Assembly (NCBI GenBank): GCA_023388335.1 | Contig: JAEWGL010000010.1 | Span: 1-13,771, forward strand | DNA: 13,771 bases | DNA from: Pseudomonadota bacterium | GTDB taxonomy: Bacteria > Pseudomonadota > Gammaproteobacteria > Pseudomonadales > Pseudomonadaceae | Direction: 5' to 3' | Part shown: positions 6,004 to 13,133 of the stretch, piece after piece | Numbering within the stretch: position 1 is the stretch's first letter | Layout of the letters: each line of letters opens with the position of its first letter | The notes under the pieces: generated by a model | What the model was told of the DNA's origin: nothing | Database searches by the model: none | What the model saw: only the letters and a program-made list of their open reading frames with translations | Made by a program: the position numbers and the translations under genes

Positions 6004-7077
6004 CTATGTACGCTCGCGGGATTGATGTTGTGCCAAAGCCCATTGCACATGCTCGCGCACCAGCTCCGAGGGATGGTCCTGGCGGGCGCGCAGGGCTTCG
6101 AGGACGGGGATGGTCGAGGGGGCGTTGCCCAATCCCACGGCCAGGTTGCGCAACCAGCGTTCGTAACCGGCGCGGCGCAGCGGCGAGCCTTCGGTGTTGC
6201 TCAGGAACGTCGGCTCATCCCACATGAACAACGCCGCCAGATCGGCGTTGTCCAGGTTGTGGCGGGGCTTGAAGTCGCTCTCGCCGGTGGGGCGGGCAAA
6301 CCGGTTCCATGGGCAGACGATCTGGCAGTCATCGCAACCGAAGACCCGGTTGCCGATCAGCGGGCGCAGTTCGACGGGAATGGCGCTCTTGAGCTCGATG
6401 GTCAGGTAGGAGATACAGCGCCGGGCATCGAGCACGTAGGGACCGACGAACGCGCCGGTAGGGCAGATGTCCAGGCAGGCCTGGCAGCGGCCGCAGTGCT
6501 CGGTGGCCTGGGCCGGGTCAACCGGCAGCGGCAGGTCGACGAACAGTTCGCTGAGGAAGAAATAGCTGCCGGCCTTGCGATTGAGCAACAGGGTGTTCTT
6601 GCCGATCCACCCTAGCCCAGCTTCCTGGGCAATGGCTTTTTCGAGCACCGGCGCGCTGTCGACGAAGGCCCGAAAGCCGAACGGCCCGATGGCCTGCTGG
6701 ATACGCTCGGCCAGGTGCTGCACGCGCTTGCGGATGAGCTTGTGGTAATCGCGGCCCAACGCATAGCGCGAGACGTAGGCCTTTTCCGGCTGCGCCAGGC
6801 GCTGGGCCATCTGCGTATCGCCAGGTAGGTAGTCCATGCGCAGGGACACCACGCGCAAGGTACCGGGGACCAGCTCATCCGGGTGCGAGCGCTTGCTGCC
6901 GTGGGCACCCATGTACGCCATTTCGCCGTGGTAGCCCGCATCCAGCCAGCGCTGCAGGTGCTGTTCATGCTCGCCAAGCTCCACCCCGGCGATGCCCACG
7001 TGGGCAAAACCGAGTTCTCGGCCCCAATCCTTGATCGATTGGGCCAATGCGGCGAGGTCTGGGATGACGGCGGACAT
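6004..7077 (-). CDS. queG: Epoxyqueuosine reductase QueG
   Basis: QueG reduces epoxyqueuosine to queuosine in the wobble position of tRNAs for Asp, Asn, His and Tyr, using cobalamin and two [4Fe-4S] clusters. The 357-residue frame shows the cobalamin-binding N-terminal half with FVDSAPVLEKAIA (138-150) and GLGWIGKN (154-161), the former holding the conserved Asp140. Ferredoxin-like cysteines follow: Cys195, 198, 201 and 205 in CGRCQACLDICP, Cys221, then Cys248, 251 and 255 in CDDCQIVCP. A HEAT-like C-terminal end covers about 290-350. An upstream in-frame ATG at 7249 would add 58 residues reaching into nnrD; the Met at 7077 begins the usual MSAVIPDLAALAQ and is preferred despite a poor ribosome site. 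It is divergent from nnrD, as in E. coli, where yjeS and yjeF are divergent. Confidence 0.96.
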   Translation of the reverse strand: MSAVIPDLAALAQSIKDWGRELGFAHVGIAGVELGEHEQHLQRWLDAGYHGEMAYMGAHGSKRSHPDELVPGTLRVVSLRMDYLPGDTQMAQRLAQPEKAYVSRYALGRDYHKLIRKRVQHLAERIQQAIGPFGFRAFVDSAPVLEKAIAQEAGLGWIGKNTLLLNRKAGSYFFLSELFVDLPLPVDPAQATEHCGRCQACLDICPTGAFVGPYVLDARRCISYLTIELKSAIPVELRPLIGNRVFGCDDCQIVCPWNRFARPTGESDFKPRHNLDNADLAALFMWDEPTFLSNTEGSPLRRAGYERWLRNLAVGLGNAPSTIPVLEALRARQDHPSELVREHVQWALAQHQSRERT

Positions 7078-7109
7078 GGGGAAATAAAGGCAATACGGGC
7101 TCAGGTGCG

Positions 7110-7115
7110 TATAAT
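7110..7115 (+). promoter_or_regulatory. Possible -10 element for the nnrD-tsaE-amiB-mutL cluster
   Basis: A perfect TATAAT lies in the 66-base divergent spacer, 28 bases before the nnrD ATG. A TG pair two bases upstream is close to, but not at, the extended -10 position. No strong -35 is seen. A CGGAG ribosome site follows at 7128-7132. Confidence 0.5.
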
Positions 7116-7143
7116 TCTGCCAGACATCGGAGCCTTTGACCCC

Positions 7144-8004
7144 ATGCCCCAGACCAAACACCTCACGAATGATCCACAAATACTCAGCAGCCTGACCCTG
7201 GCCGGCCTGCCGCCAAGGCGTCCGGGCGCACACAAGGGCGATTTTGGCCATGTGCTGGTGGTCGGCGGCGACCTCGGTACCGGTGGCTCGGTCCTGCTCA
7301 GTGCCGAGGCGGCGTTACGCTGCGGCGCCGGATTGGTCTCGCTGGCCACGCGCCCCGAGCATGTCGGCGCGGCCCTGGCGCGCCTGCCCGAAACCATGTG
7401 CCTGGGCGTGAACTCGGCCAACCAGCTGATGGCTGTACTGGAACGCGTCTCGGTGCTGGCGGTCGGGCCCGGCCTGGGCCAGGCAGCGTGGGGCCGCAGC
7501 CTGCTATCGGCGGTGGCCAATGCCCAGGTGCCGCAGGTCTGGGACGCCGATGCGCTCAACCTGCTGGCGGTGACGCCGCTGGCCCTGCCCAGTGGCAGCG
7601 TGCTCACCCCGCATCCTGGCGAGGCCGCGCGCTTGCTGGGCATTTCCACCGAGGCCGTGCAGGCCGACCGGCCGGGCGCTGCGCGCAAGTTGGCGCGCAA
7701 GTACGCCAGCGTCTGCGTGCTCAAGGGGGCCGGGACCTTGGTCGCCGACCCATCCGGGCAACTGGCGCTGTGCAGCCGCGGGCACCCGGCCATGGCCGGG
7801 GCCGGCCTGGGCGACGTGCTCACTGGGGTGCTGGCGGCGCTGCTGGCACAGGGGATGGAGGGGTGGGCGGCAGCCTGCCTCGGGGTGTGGCTGCATGCCT
7901 GTGCCGGTGAGCGGCTGGGCGTACAGGGGCGTGGCCTTGCGGCCAGCGACCTGGTTCCGGTTATTCGTGAATTGTTGGAGGAGCATTCAGCGTGTCAGGC
8001 ATAA
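7144..8004 (+). CDS. nnrD: ADP-dependent (S)-NAD(P)H-hydrate dehydratase, single-domain
   Basis: NnrD repairs damaged NADH and NADPH by dehydrating the S-form hydrates at the cost of ADP. The 286 residues are a complete ribokinase-like dehydratase domain: HKGDFGHVLVVGG (30-42), AALRCGAGLVSLAT (56-69), AVGPGLG (106-112), LTPHPGEAARLLG (154-166), VLKGAGTL (192-199), and AGAGLGDVLTG (218-228) with the catalytic Asp224. The N-terminal NAD(P)HX epimerase domain fused to it in E. coli YjeF (about 515 residues) is absent: this ORF begins shortly before the domain, and queG lies immediately upstream on the other strand. The ATG at 7144 has CGGAG 11 bases upstream; an ATG-initiated longer frame inside queG is a shadow. 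It overlaps tsaE by 13 bases, so the two are co-translated. Confidence 0.94.
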   Translation: MPQTKHLTNDPQILSSLTLAGLPPRRPGAHKGDFGHVLVVGGDLGTGGSVLLSAEAALRCGAGLVSLATRPEHVGAALARLPETMCLGVNSANQLMAVLERVSVLAVGPGLGQAAWGRSLLSAVANAQVPQVWDADALNLLAVTPLALPSGSVLTPHPGEAARLLGISTEAVQADRPGAARKLARKYASVCVLKGAGTLVADPSGQLALCSRGHPAMAGAGLGDVLTGVLAALLAQGMEGWAAACLGVWLHACAGERLGVQGRGLAASDLVPVIRELLEEHSACQA

Positions 8005-8465
8005 CCCTGTTTCTGGCCGACGAACAGGCCATGGTCGATTTCGGCGCGCAGTTGGCGCGGGTCACCGGCGGCCACGGCGTGATCTTTCTCGAAGGCGACC
8101 TGGGGGCGGGCAAGACCACCTTGTCGCGCGGCCTGATTCGCGGGCTGGGTCATACCGGCGCGGTGAAAAGCCCCACCTTCACCGTGGTCGAACCCTACGA
8201 GATCGGCGAGATCCGCGCCTTCCATTTCGACCTGTACCGCCTGGTCGATCCTGAGGAGCTGGAGTTCATGGGCATCCGCGATTACTTCGAAGACGACGCG
8301 CTGTGCCTGTTCGAATGGCCCCAAAAAGGGGCAGGCGTTTTGCCAAAGCCGGACCTGACCATTACCATAAGCCCCCAGGCGAGTGGACGCTCGCTGAACC
8401 TGTCGCCGCAGGGCTCGCGCGGCGAAGCCTGGTGTGCCGCTCTGGCCGTCGAATTCAAACAGTAA
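7992..8465 (+). CDS. tsaE: tRNA t6A synthesis ATPase TsaE
   Basis: TsaE is the ATPase that works with TsaB and TsaD to make N6-threonylcarbamoyladenosine at position 37 of ANN-decoding tRNAs. The 157 residues contain the P-loop GDLGAGKT (35-42), the SPTFTVVE segment (60-67), Asp80 in FHFDLYRL as Walker B, and LFEWP (106-110) with the conserved Glu108. The size is that of YjeE proteins. It starts at GTG (7992) with GGAGGAG about eight bases upstream, inside the end of nnrD. amiB begins at or just after its stop, so this is part of one operon. Confidence 0.96.
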   Translation: MSGITLFLADEQAMVDFGAQLARVTGGHGVIFLEGDLGAGKTTLSRGLIRGLGHTGAVKSPTFTVVEPYEIGEIRAFHFDLYRLVDPEELEFMGIRDYFEDDALCLFEWPQKGAGVLPKPDLTITISPQASGRSLNLSPQGSRGEAWCAALAVEFKQ

Positions 8466-8477
8466 ATGGGGATAGGT

Positions 8478-9899
8478 ATGCGCATACGCGCGCTGGTCAC
8501 TGTCGTTGGTCTGCTGCTCACGGCAGTGACCGTTGACGCTCTGGCCGTCACTCAAGTCAAGAGCATGCGCCTGTGGCGTGCTCCGGACAACACACGCCTG
8601 GTCTTCGACCTGTCCGGCCCCGTGCAGCACAGTGTGTTCGTCCTGAGCGCACCGGATCGCCTGGTCATCGACATCAATGGTGCGACCCTCGCCGCGCCGC
8701 TGGCCGTCTCCACCTCCAATACCCCGATCAGCAGCGTGCGATCGGCCCAGCGCACCGCTACCGACCTGCGGGTAGTGGTCGACCTGAAGAAGGCGGTCAC
8801 CCCCAAGAGCTTTACCCTGGCGCCCAACGCTCAGTACGGCAATCGCCTGGTCGTCGATCTCTATGACCAGGAGGCTGATGCCGTGGCCGCCAGCGCGCCG
8901 ACGCCGGCGCCTGCTCCAGTGACTACCCCGGCCGTGCCGGTGACCCCGGCGCAACCGGCGATAAAGCTTACGCCCGTGCCCAACGGCAAGCGCGATATCG
9001 TCGTCGCCATCGATGCCGGCCACGGCGGTGAGGACCCAGGCGCCTCGGGCTCGCGTGGCCAGCACGAAAAGGACGTGGTCCTGCAGATTGCCAAGGAGCT
9101 GCAACGCCAGCTCAACAGCGAGAAAGGCTTCCGCGCCGAGCTGACCCGCACCGGCGACTACTTCATTCCGCTGCGCAAGCGGACCGAGATCGCGCGCAAG
9201 AAGGGTGCCGACCTGTTCATCTCCATCCACGCCGATGCCGCGCCGTCCAAGGCCGCCTTCGGTGCTTCGGTGTTCGCCCTGTCCGACCGCGGCGCGACTT
9301 CCGAGACCGCGCGCTGGCTGGCCGACAGCGAAAACCGTTCCGACCTGATCGGCGGTGCCGGCAACGTCAGCCTCGACGACAAGGACCGCATGCTCGCGGG
9401 CGTGCTGCTCGACCTGTCGATGACCGCCACCCTGAGCTCCAGCCTGAACGTCGGGCAGAAGGTGCTGGGCAACATGGGCCGCATTACCCCGCTGCACAAG
9501 CGGCGTGTCGAGCAGGCCGGGTTCATGGTGCTGAAGTCGCCTGACATCCCCTCGATCCTGGTCGAAACCGGGTTCATCTCCAACGCCAACGAAGCGGCCA
9601 AGCTGGCCACCGCCAGCCACCAGCAGGCCTTGGCCCGTTCGATCCACAGTGGCGTGCGGCAGTTCTTCCAGCAAAATCCGCCACCGGGCACCTACATCGC
9701 CTGGTTGCGTGACACTGGCAAGATCGTCCAGGGCCCGCGCGAACATACGGTGCGCCCCGGCGAGACCTTGGCCATGCTTGCCGTGCGCTACCAGGTCAGC
9801 GTCGCCAGCCTGCGCTCGACCAACCAGCTCAAGACCGATGAGTTGAAGGTCGGTCAGCACCTTGATATTCCCAGCACTGCCTTGGCCTCGCAGCAATGA
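8478..9899 (+). CDS. amiB: N-acetylmuramoyl-L-alanine amidase AmiB-like, with LysM domain
   Basis: This is a periplasmic zinc amidase that cuts the peptide from MurNAc to split septal peptidoglycan during cell separation, normally activated by EnvC-type proteins. From the ATG at 8478 there are 473 residues: a signal peptide (about 1-23), an AMIN domain (about 26-130) that targets the septum, a Pro/Ala linker (about 138-160), and an amidase_3 domain (about 173-395). Zinc ligands are His182 in DAGHGGEDPGA, Glu197 and His251 in SIHADA; the catalytic Glu363 is in LVETGF. A C-terminal LysM domain (about 422-466) binds peptidoglycan. An ATG at 8466, directly after the tsaE stop, would add MGIG, but only the second ATG has a purine-rich site before it. 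The choice is not certain. It overlaps mutL by four bases. Confidence 0.95.
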   Translation: MRIRALVTVVGLLLTAVTVDALAVTQVKSMRLWRAPDNTRLVFDLSGPVQHSVFVLSAPDRLVIDINGATLAAPLAVSTSNTPISSVRSAQRTATDLRVVVDLKKAVTPKSFTLAPNAQYGNRLVVDLYDQEADAVAASAPTPAPAPVTTPAVPVTPAQPAIKLTPVPNGKRDIVVAIDAGHGGEDPGASGSRGQHEKDVVLQIAKELQRQLNSEKGFRAELTRTGDYFIPLRKRTEIARKKGADLFISIHADAAPSKAAFGASVFALSDRGATSETARWLADSENRSDLIGGAGNVSLDDKDRMLAGVLLDLSMTATLSSSLNVGQKVLGNMGRITPLHKRRVEQAGFMVLKSPDIPSILVETGFISNANEAAKLATASHQQALARSIHSGVRQFFQQNPPPGTYIAWLRDTGKIVQGPREHTVRPGETLAMLAVRYQVSVASLRSTNQLKTDELKVGQHLDIPSTALASQQ

Positions 9900-11791
9900 A
9901 TGGTGATATGCGAATAGAGCTGCTCAGCCCGCGGCTCGCCAACCAGATTGCTGCCGGTGAGGTGGTCGAGCGGCCCGCATCGGTGATCAAGGAGTTGCTG
10001 GAGAACAGCCTGGACTCCGGCGCCCGGCGCATCGACGTGGACGTCGAGCAAGGCGGCGTCAAGCTGCTGCGCGTGCGCGACGATGGCAGTGGCATCGCCG
10101 CCGATGATCTGCCGCTGGCGCTGGCCCGCCATGCCACCAGCAAGATCCGCGAACTGGAAGACCTCGAAGGCGTAATGAGCCTGGGTTTCCGCGGCGAGGC
10201 GCTGGCGTCGATCAGCTCCGTGGCGCGACTGACCCTGACCTCGCGCACTGCGAGCGCCAGCGAGGCCTGGCAGGTCGAGACCGAAGGGCGCGACATGACC
10301 CCACGGGTGCAGCCTGCGGCGCATCCGGTCGGCACCTCGGTGGAGGTGCGTGACCTGTTCTTCAATACCCCGGCCCGACGCAAGTTCCTCAAGACCGAGA
10401 AGACCGAATTCGATCACCTCCACGAAGTGATCCGACGCTTGGCCCTGGCCCGCTTCGACGTCGGCTTCCACCTGCGGCACAACGGCAAGAGCATCCTCAG
10501 CCTGCACGAGGCGGCGGATGACGTGGCCCGCGCACGCCGCGTCGGCACGATCTGCAGTCCGGGTTTCCTTGAACAGGCGCTGCCGATCGAAGTCGAGCGC
10601 AACGGCCTGCGCCTGTGGGGGTGGGTTGGCTTGCCGACCTTCTCGCGCAGCCAGGCCGACCTGCAGTACTTCTTCGTCAATGGCCGTGCGGTGCGTGACA
10701 AGCTGGTCGCCCACGCGGTGCGCCAGGCCTACCGCGACGTGCTGTTCAATGGCCGGCACCCGACCTTCGTGCTGTTCCTCGAACTCGACCCGACTGGGGT
10801 CGATGTCAACGTGCACCCAACCAAGCATGAAGTGCGCTTCCGTGACGGGCGCATGGTCCATGACTTTCTCTATGGCACCCTGCACCGGGCGCTGGCGGAC
10901 GTGCGTCCCGAAGACCAGTTGGCCGCGCCTGCCGCGGTTAGCGGCATCGTGCGCCCCAGTGGCCAGGAGGCCGGCGAGTTCGGCCCCCAGGGCGAGATGC
11001 GCCTGGCCACGTCGGTGCTCGAGCAGCCCCAGGCCGCGCCCTATCAGCAGGGCGGTGGCACCGGTGGCGGTTACCAATACCAGTACACGCCGCGCCCGAC
11101 CCAGGCGCTACCGGTGGCCGAGGCGCAGAACGTCTACCGCGAGTTCTTTGCACCGCTGGACCCGGCTGCGACCACGCCCGCGCCGTTGCCCCAGAGCCAG
11201 GGTGATATCCCGCCGCTGGGCTATGCCCTGGCGCAGCTCAAGGGGATCTACATCCTCGCCGAGAACGCCGTTGGCCTGGTCCTGGTGGACATGCATGCGG
11301 CCCACGAGCGGATCATGTACGAGCGCCTCAAGGTCGCCATGGCCAGCGAAGGCCTCAGCGGCCAGCCGCTGCTGGTGCCCGAGTCGCTGGCGCTGAGCCA
11401 GCGCGAGGCCGACTGCGCCGAGGAACATGCGCAGTGGTTCCAGCGCCTGGGCTTCGAGCTCCAGCGCCTGGGCCCCGAGAGCCTGGCGATCCGGCAGATC
11501 CCGGTGCTGCTCAAGCAGGCCGAGGCCAACCGCCTGGTGCAGGACGTGCTGGCCGACCTGATGGAATACGGCACCAGCGACCGAATCCAGGCACACCTGA
11601 ACGAGCTGCTCGGTACCATGGCCTGTCACGGCGCCGTGCGCGCCAACCGGCGCCTGGCCATCCCTGAAATGAACGGCCTGCTGCGCGACATGGAAAACAC
11701 CGAGCGCAGCGGCCAGTGCAACCATGGCCGACCGACCTGGACCCAGCTGGGCCTGGACGACCTGGACAAACTTTTCCTGCGCGGTCGATGA
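9896..11791 (+). CDS. mutL: DNA mismatch repair protein MutL
   Basis: MutL links mismatch recognition by MutS to strand removal. The 631 residues carry the GHKL ATPase domain: KELLENSLDSGA with the catalytic Glu and Mg-binding Asn, DDGSGI, and GFRGEALASISS. A transducer domain runs to about 335, followed by a Pro/Gln/Gly-rich linker (about 340-435) and a C-terminal dimerisation domain. DMHAAHERIMYE at 465-476 fits the DQHA(X)2E(X)4E-type endonuclease metal motif, with ACHGAVRA (576-583) and a CNHGRP segment near the end. Nicking MutL proteins are known from bacteria without MutH. The ATG at 9896 overlaps the amiB stop (ATGA) and gives an N-terminus of family length. miaA starts one base after its stop. 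Confidence 0.97.
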   Translation: MNGDMRIELLSPRLANQIAAGEVVERPASVIKELLENSLDSGARRIDVDVEQGGVKLLRVRDDGSGIAADDLPLALARHATSKIRELEDLEGVMSLGFRGEALASISSVARLTLTSRTASASEAWQVETEGRDMTPRVQPAAHPVGTSVEVRDLFFNTPARRKFLKTEKTEFDHLHEVIRRLALARFDVGFHLRHNGKSILSLHEAADDVARARRVGTICSPGFLEQALPIEVERNGLRLWGWVGLPTFSRSQADLQYFFVNGRAVRDKLVAHAVRQAYRDVLFNGRHPTFVLFLELDPTGVDVNVHPTKHEVRFRDGRMVHDFLYGTLHRALADVRPEDQLAAPAAVSGIVRPSGQEAGEFGPQGEMRLATSVLEQPQAAPYQQGGGTGGGYQYQYTPRPTQALPVAEAQNVYREFFAPLDPAATTPAPLPQSQGDIPPLGYALAQLKGIYILAENAVGLVLVDMHAAHERIMYERLKVAMASEGLSGQPLLVPESLALSQREADCAEEHAQWFQRLGFELQRLGPESLAIRQIPVLLKQAEANRLVQDVLADLMEYGTSDRIQAHLNELLGTMACHGAVRANRRLAIPEMNGLLRDMENTERSGQCNHGRPTWTQLGLDDLDKLFLRGR

Positions 11792-11792
11792 A

Positions 11793-12764
11793 ATGAGCGG
11801 CAAGCCCCCTGCAATATTCCTCATGGGCCCGACGGCGGCCGGCAAGACCGACCTTGCCATCGAGCTGAGCCGAGTACTGCCCTGCGAACTGGTCAGCGTC
11901 GACTCGGCGCTGGTCTACCGCGGCATGGATATCGGCACCGCCAAGCCCTCCAAGGAAGTGCTGGCGGCGCATCCGCACCGCCTGATCGACATTCTTGACC
12001 CGGCCGAAAGCTACTCGGCCGCCGATTTTCGCCGTGACGCCCTGGCTGCCATGGCCGAGATCACCGCGCGCGGCAAGATCCCGCTGCTGGTGGGCGGCAC
12101 CATGCTCTACTACAAGGCGCTGTTGGAGGGTCTGGCCGACATGCCCGCCGCCGACGCCCAGGTGCGTGCCGAGCTGCAAGCCCAGGCCAATGGCCTAGGC
12201 CTGGCCGAGCTCCACCGGCAGTTGGCCGAGGTCGACCCGGAGTCGGCGGCGCGGATTCACCCCAATGACCCGCAGCGGCTGATCCGTGCGCTGGAGGTCT
12301 ACCGGGTCAGTGGTGAAAGCATGACAGTCCATCGCCAGCGTCAATTCGCGGAAAGTCTCGTCGCAGACGCAGGCGGGCCGGGTCATTTGCCCTATACTGT
12401 CGCCAGTTTGGCCATCGCGCCTACAGATCGTCACATTTTGCATCAGCGAATTGCGTTACGATTTTCGCAGATGTTGGAACAGGGCTTCGTCGACGAGGTC
12501 CGAGAGCTGCGAGGCAGAAGTGACTTGCACGCGGGACTGCCGTCTATACGGGCAGTGGGTTATCGACAGGTCTGGGATCATCTCGACGGCAAGCTCAATG
12601 AAGCCGAGATGCGCGAGCGGGGCATCATCGCCACGCGCCAGCTGGCCAAGCGGCAGTTCACCTGGTTGCGCGGCTGGTCTGACGTCCACTGGCTCGACAG
12701 CCTGGCCTGCGACAATCTGTCCCGCGCCTTGAAATACCTGGGGACCGTCTCCATATTGAGCTGA
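11793..12764 (+). CDS. miaA: tRNA dimethylallyltransferase MiaA
   Basis: MiaA adds a dimethylallyl group to N6 of A37 in tRNAs reading UNN codons, the first step to ms2i6A. The 323 residues hold the P-loop GPTAAGKT (12-19), DSALVYRGMDIGTAKP (37-52) with the DSxxVYRxxDIGTAKP family signature, GGTMLYYKALLEG (101-113), and HPNDPQRLIRALEVYR (156-171). The inserted tRNA-binding region and the AVGYRQVW and TRQLAKRQFTWLRG segments follow near the C-terminus. The chosen ATG is one base after the mutL stop; longer readings in this frame lie inside mutL. Its 3' third (about 12390-12480) is less GC-rich than the rest and may hold promoters for hfq, as in E. coli. Confidence 0.97.
   Translation: MSGKPPAIFLMGPTAAGKTDLAIELSRVLPCELVSVDSALVYRGMDIGTAKPSKEVLAAHPHRLIDILDPAESYSAADFRRDALAAMAEITARGKIPLLVGGTMLYYKALLEGLADMPAADAQVRAELQAQANGLGLAELHRQLAEVDPESAARIHPNDPQRLIRALEVYRVSGESMTVHRQRQFAESLVADAGGPGHLPYTVASLAIAPTDRHILHQRIALRFSQMLEQGFVDEVRELRGRSDLHAGLPSIRAVGYRQVWDHLDGKLNEAEMRERGIIATRQLAKRQFTWLRGWSDVHWLDSLACDNLSRALKYLGTVSILS
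12393..12398 (+). promoter_or_regulatory. Possible internal promoter (-10) inside miaA for hfq
   Basis: TATACT in CCCTATACTGTCG is a good -10 hexamer in a locally AT-richer part of miaA. No convincing -35 is seen at 16-18 bases. In E. coli several hfq promoters lie inside miaA, which makes the position plausible. Weak call. Confidence 0.25.
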
Positions 12765-12860
12765 GTCCTTGCAATTGCCGTCTATTCTTGGGAATGGGGC
12801 GGCCAGAACCACCGATTTCCATTTATTTATCTACTATTGATCCTTACAGGAGTGCGGCAT
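12765..12860 (+). promoter_or_regulatory. AT-rich leader between miaA and hfq
   Basis: This is the only sizeable gap within the nnrD-to-hflX cluster. Its right half (about 12813-12842) is strikingly AT-rich and contains overlapping -10-like hexamers (TATCTA, TACTAT; CTACTAT looks somewhat like a stationary-phase -10). No clear -35 and no terminator hairpin were found. AGGAG at 12848-12852 serves hfq. It probably carries an hfq promoter or an Hfq-binding leader, which is inference. Confidence 0.4.
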
Positions 12861-13121
12861 ATGTCAAAAGGGCATTCGCTACAAGACCCTTACTTGAATA
12901 CTTTGAGAAAAGAAAAAGTTCCGGTTTCGATCTATCTGGTCAATGGCATCAAACTGCAGGGTTCGATTGAATCCTTCGACCAGTTCGTTGTTCTGCTGAA
13001 GAACACCGTGAGCCAGATGGTCTACAAACACGCCATTTCGACCGTGGTGCCTGCTCGCCCGGTCCGCCTGCCAAGCCCGTCCGATTCCGAGAACGGCGAC
13101 GCTGAGCCAGGTAACGCCTGA
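12861..13121 (+). CDS. hfq: RNA chaperone Hfq
   Basis: Hfq is a ring-shaped hexamer that binds small RNAs and A-rich mRNA sites. In pseudomonads it works with Crc in catabolite repression and with many sRNAs. The 86 residues show the Sm fold: SLQDPYLNTLRKEKVPVSIY with Gln8 and Asp9, Sm1 with VNGIKLQGSIESFDQF (27-42), and Sm2 YKHAIST (55-61) with the YKH proximal-face motif. A short acidic, serine-rich tail (about 72-86) ends it, much shorter than in E. coli (102 residues) and typical of Pseudomonas. The ATG at 12861 has AGGAG eight bases upstream; eight further in-frame residues upstream are leader. hflX begins 12 bases after the stop. Confidence 0.98.
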   Translation: MSKGHSLQDPYLNTLRKEKVPVSIYLVNGIKLQGSIESFDQFVVLLKNTVSQMVYKHAISTVVPARPVRLPSPSDSENGDAEPGNA

Positions 13122-13133
13122 TAGGAGTCTGCT

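Noticed and set aside
7995..9896. 633-codon open frame on the minus strand opposite tsaE and amiB
   Set aside because: Same cause: its composition is typical of an antisense shadow and it covers two genes with complete catalytic motifs.
9854..11077. 407-codon minus-strand frame opposite mutL
   Set aside because: Shadow of mutL. No domain is recognisable and no ribosome site was noticed.
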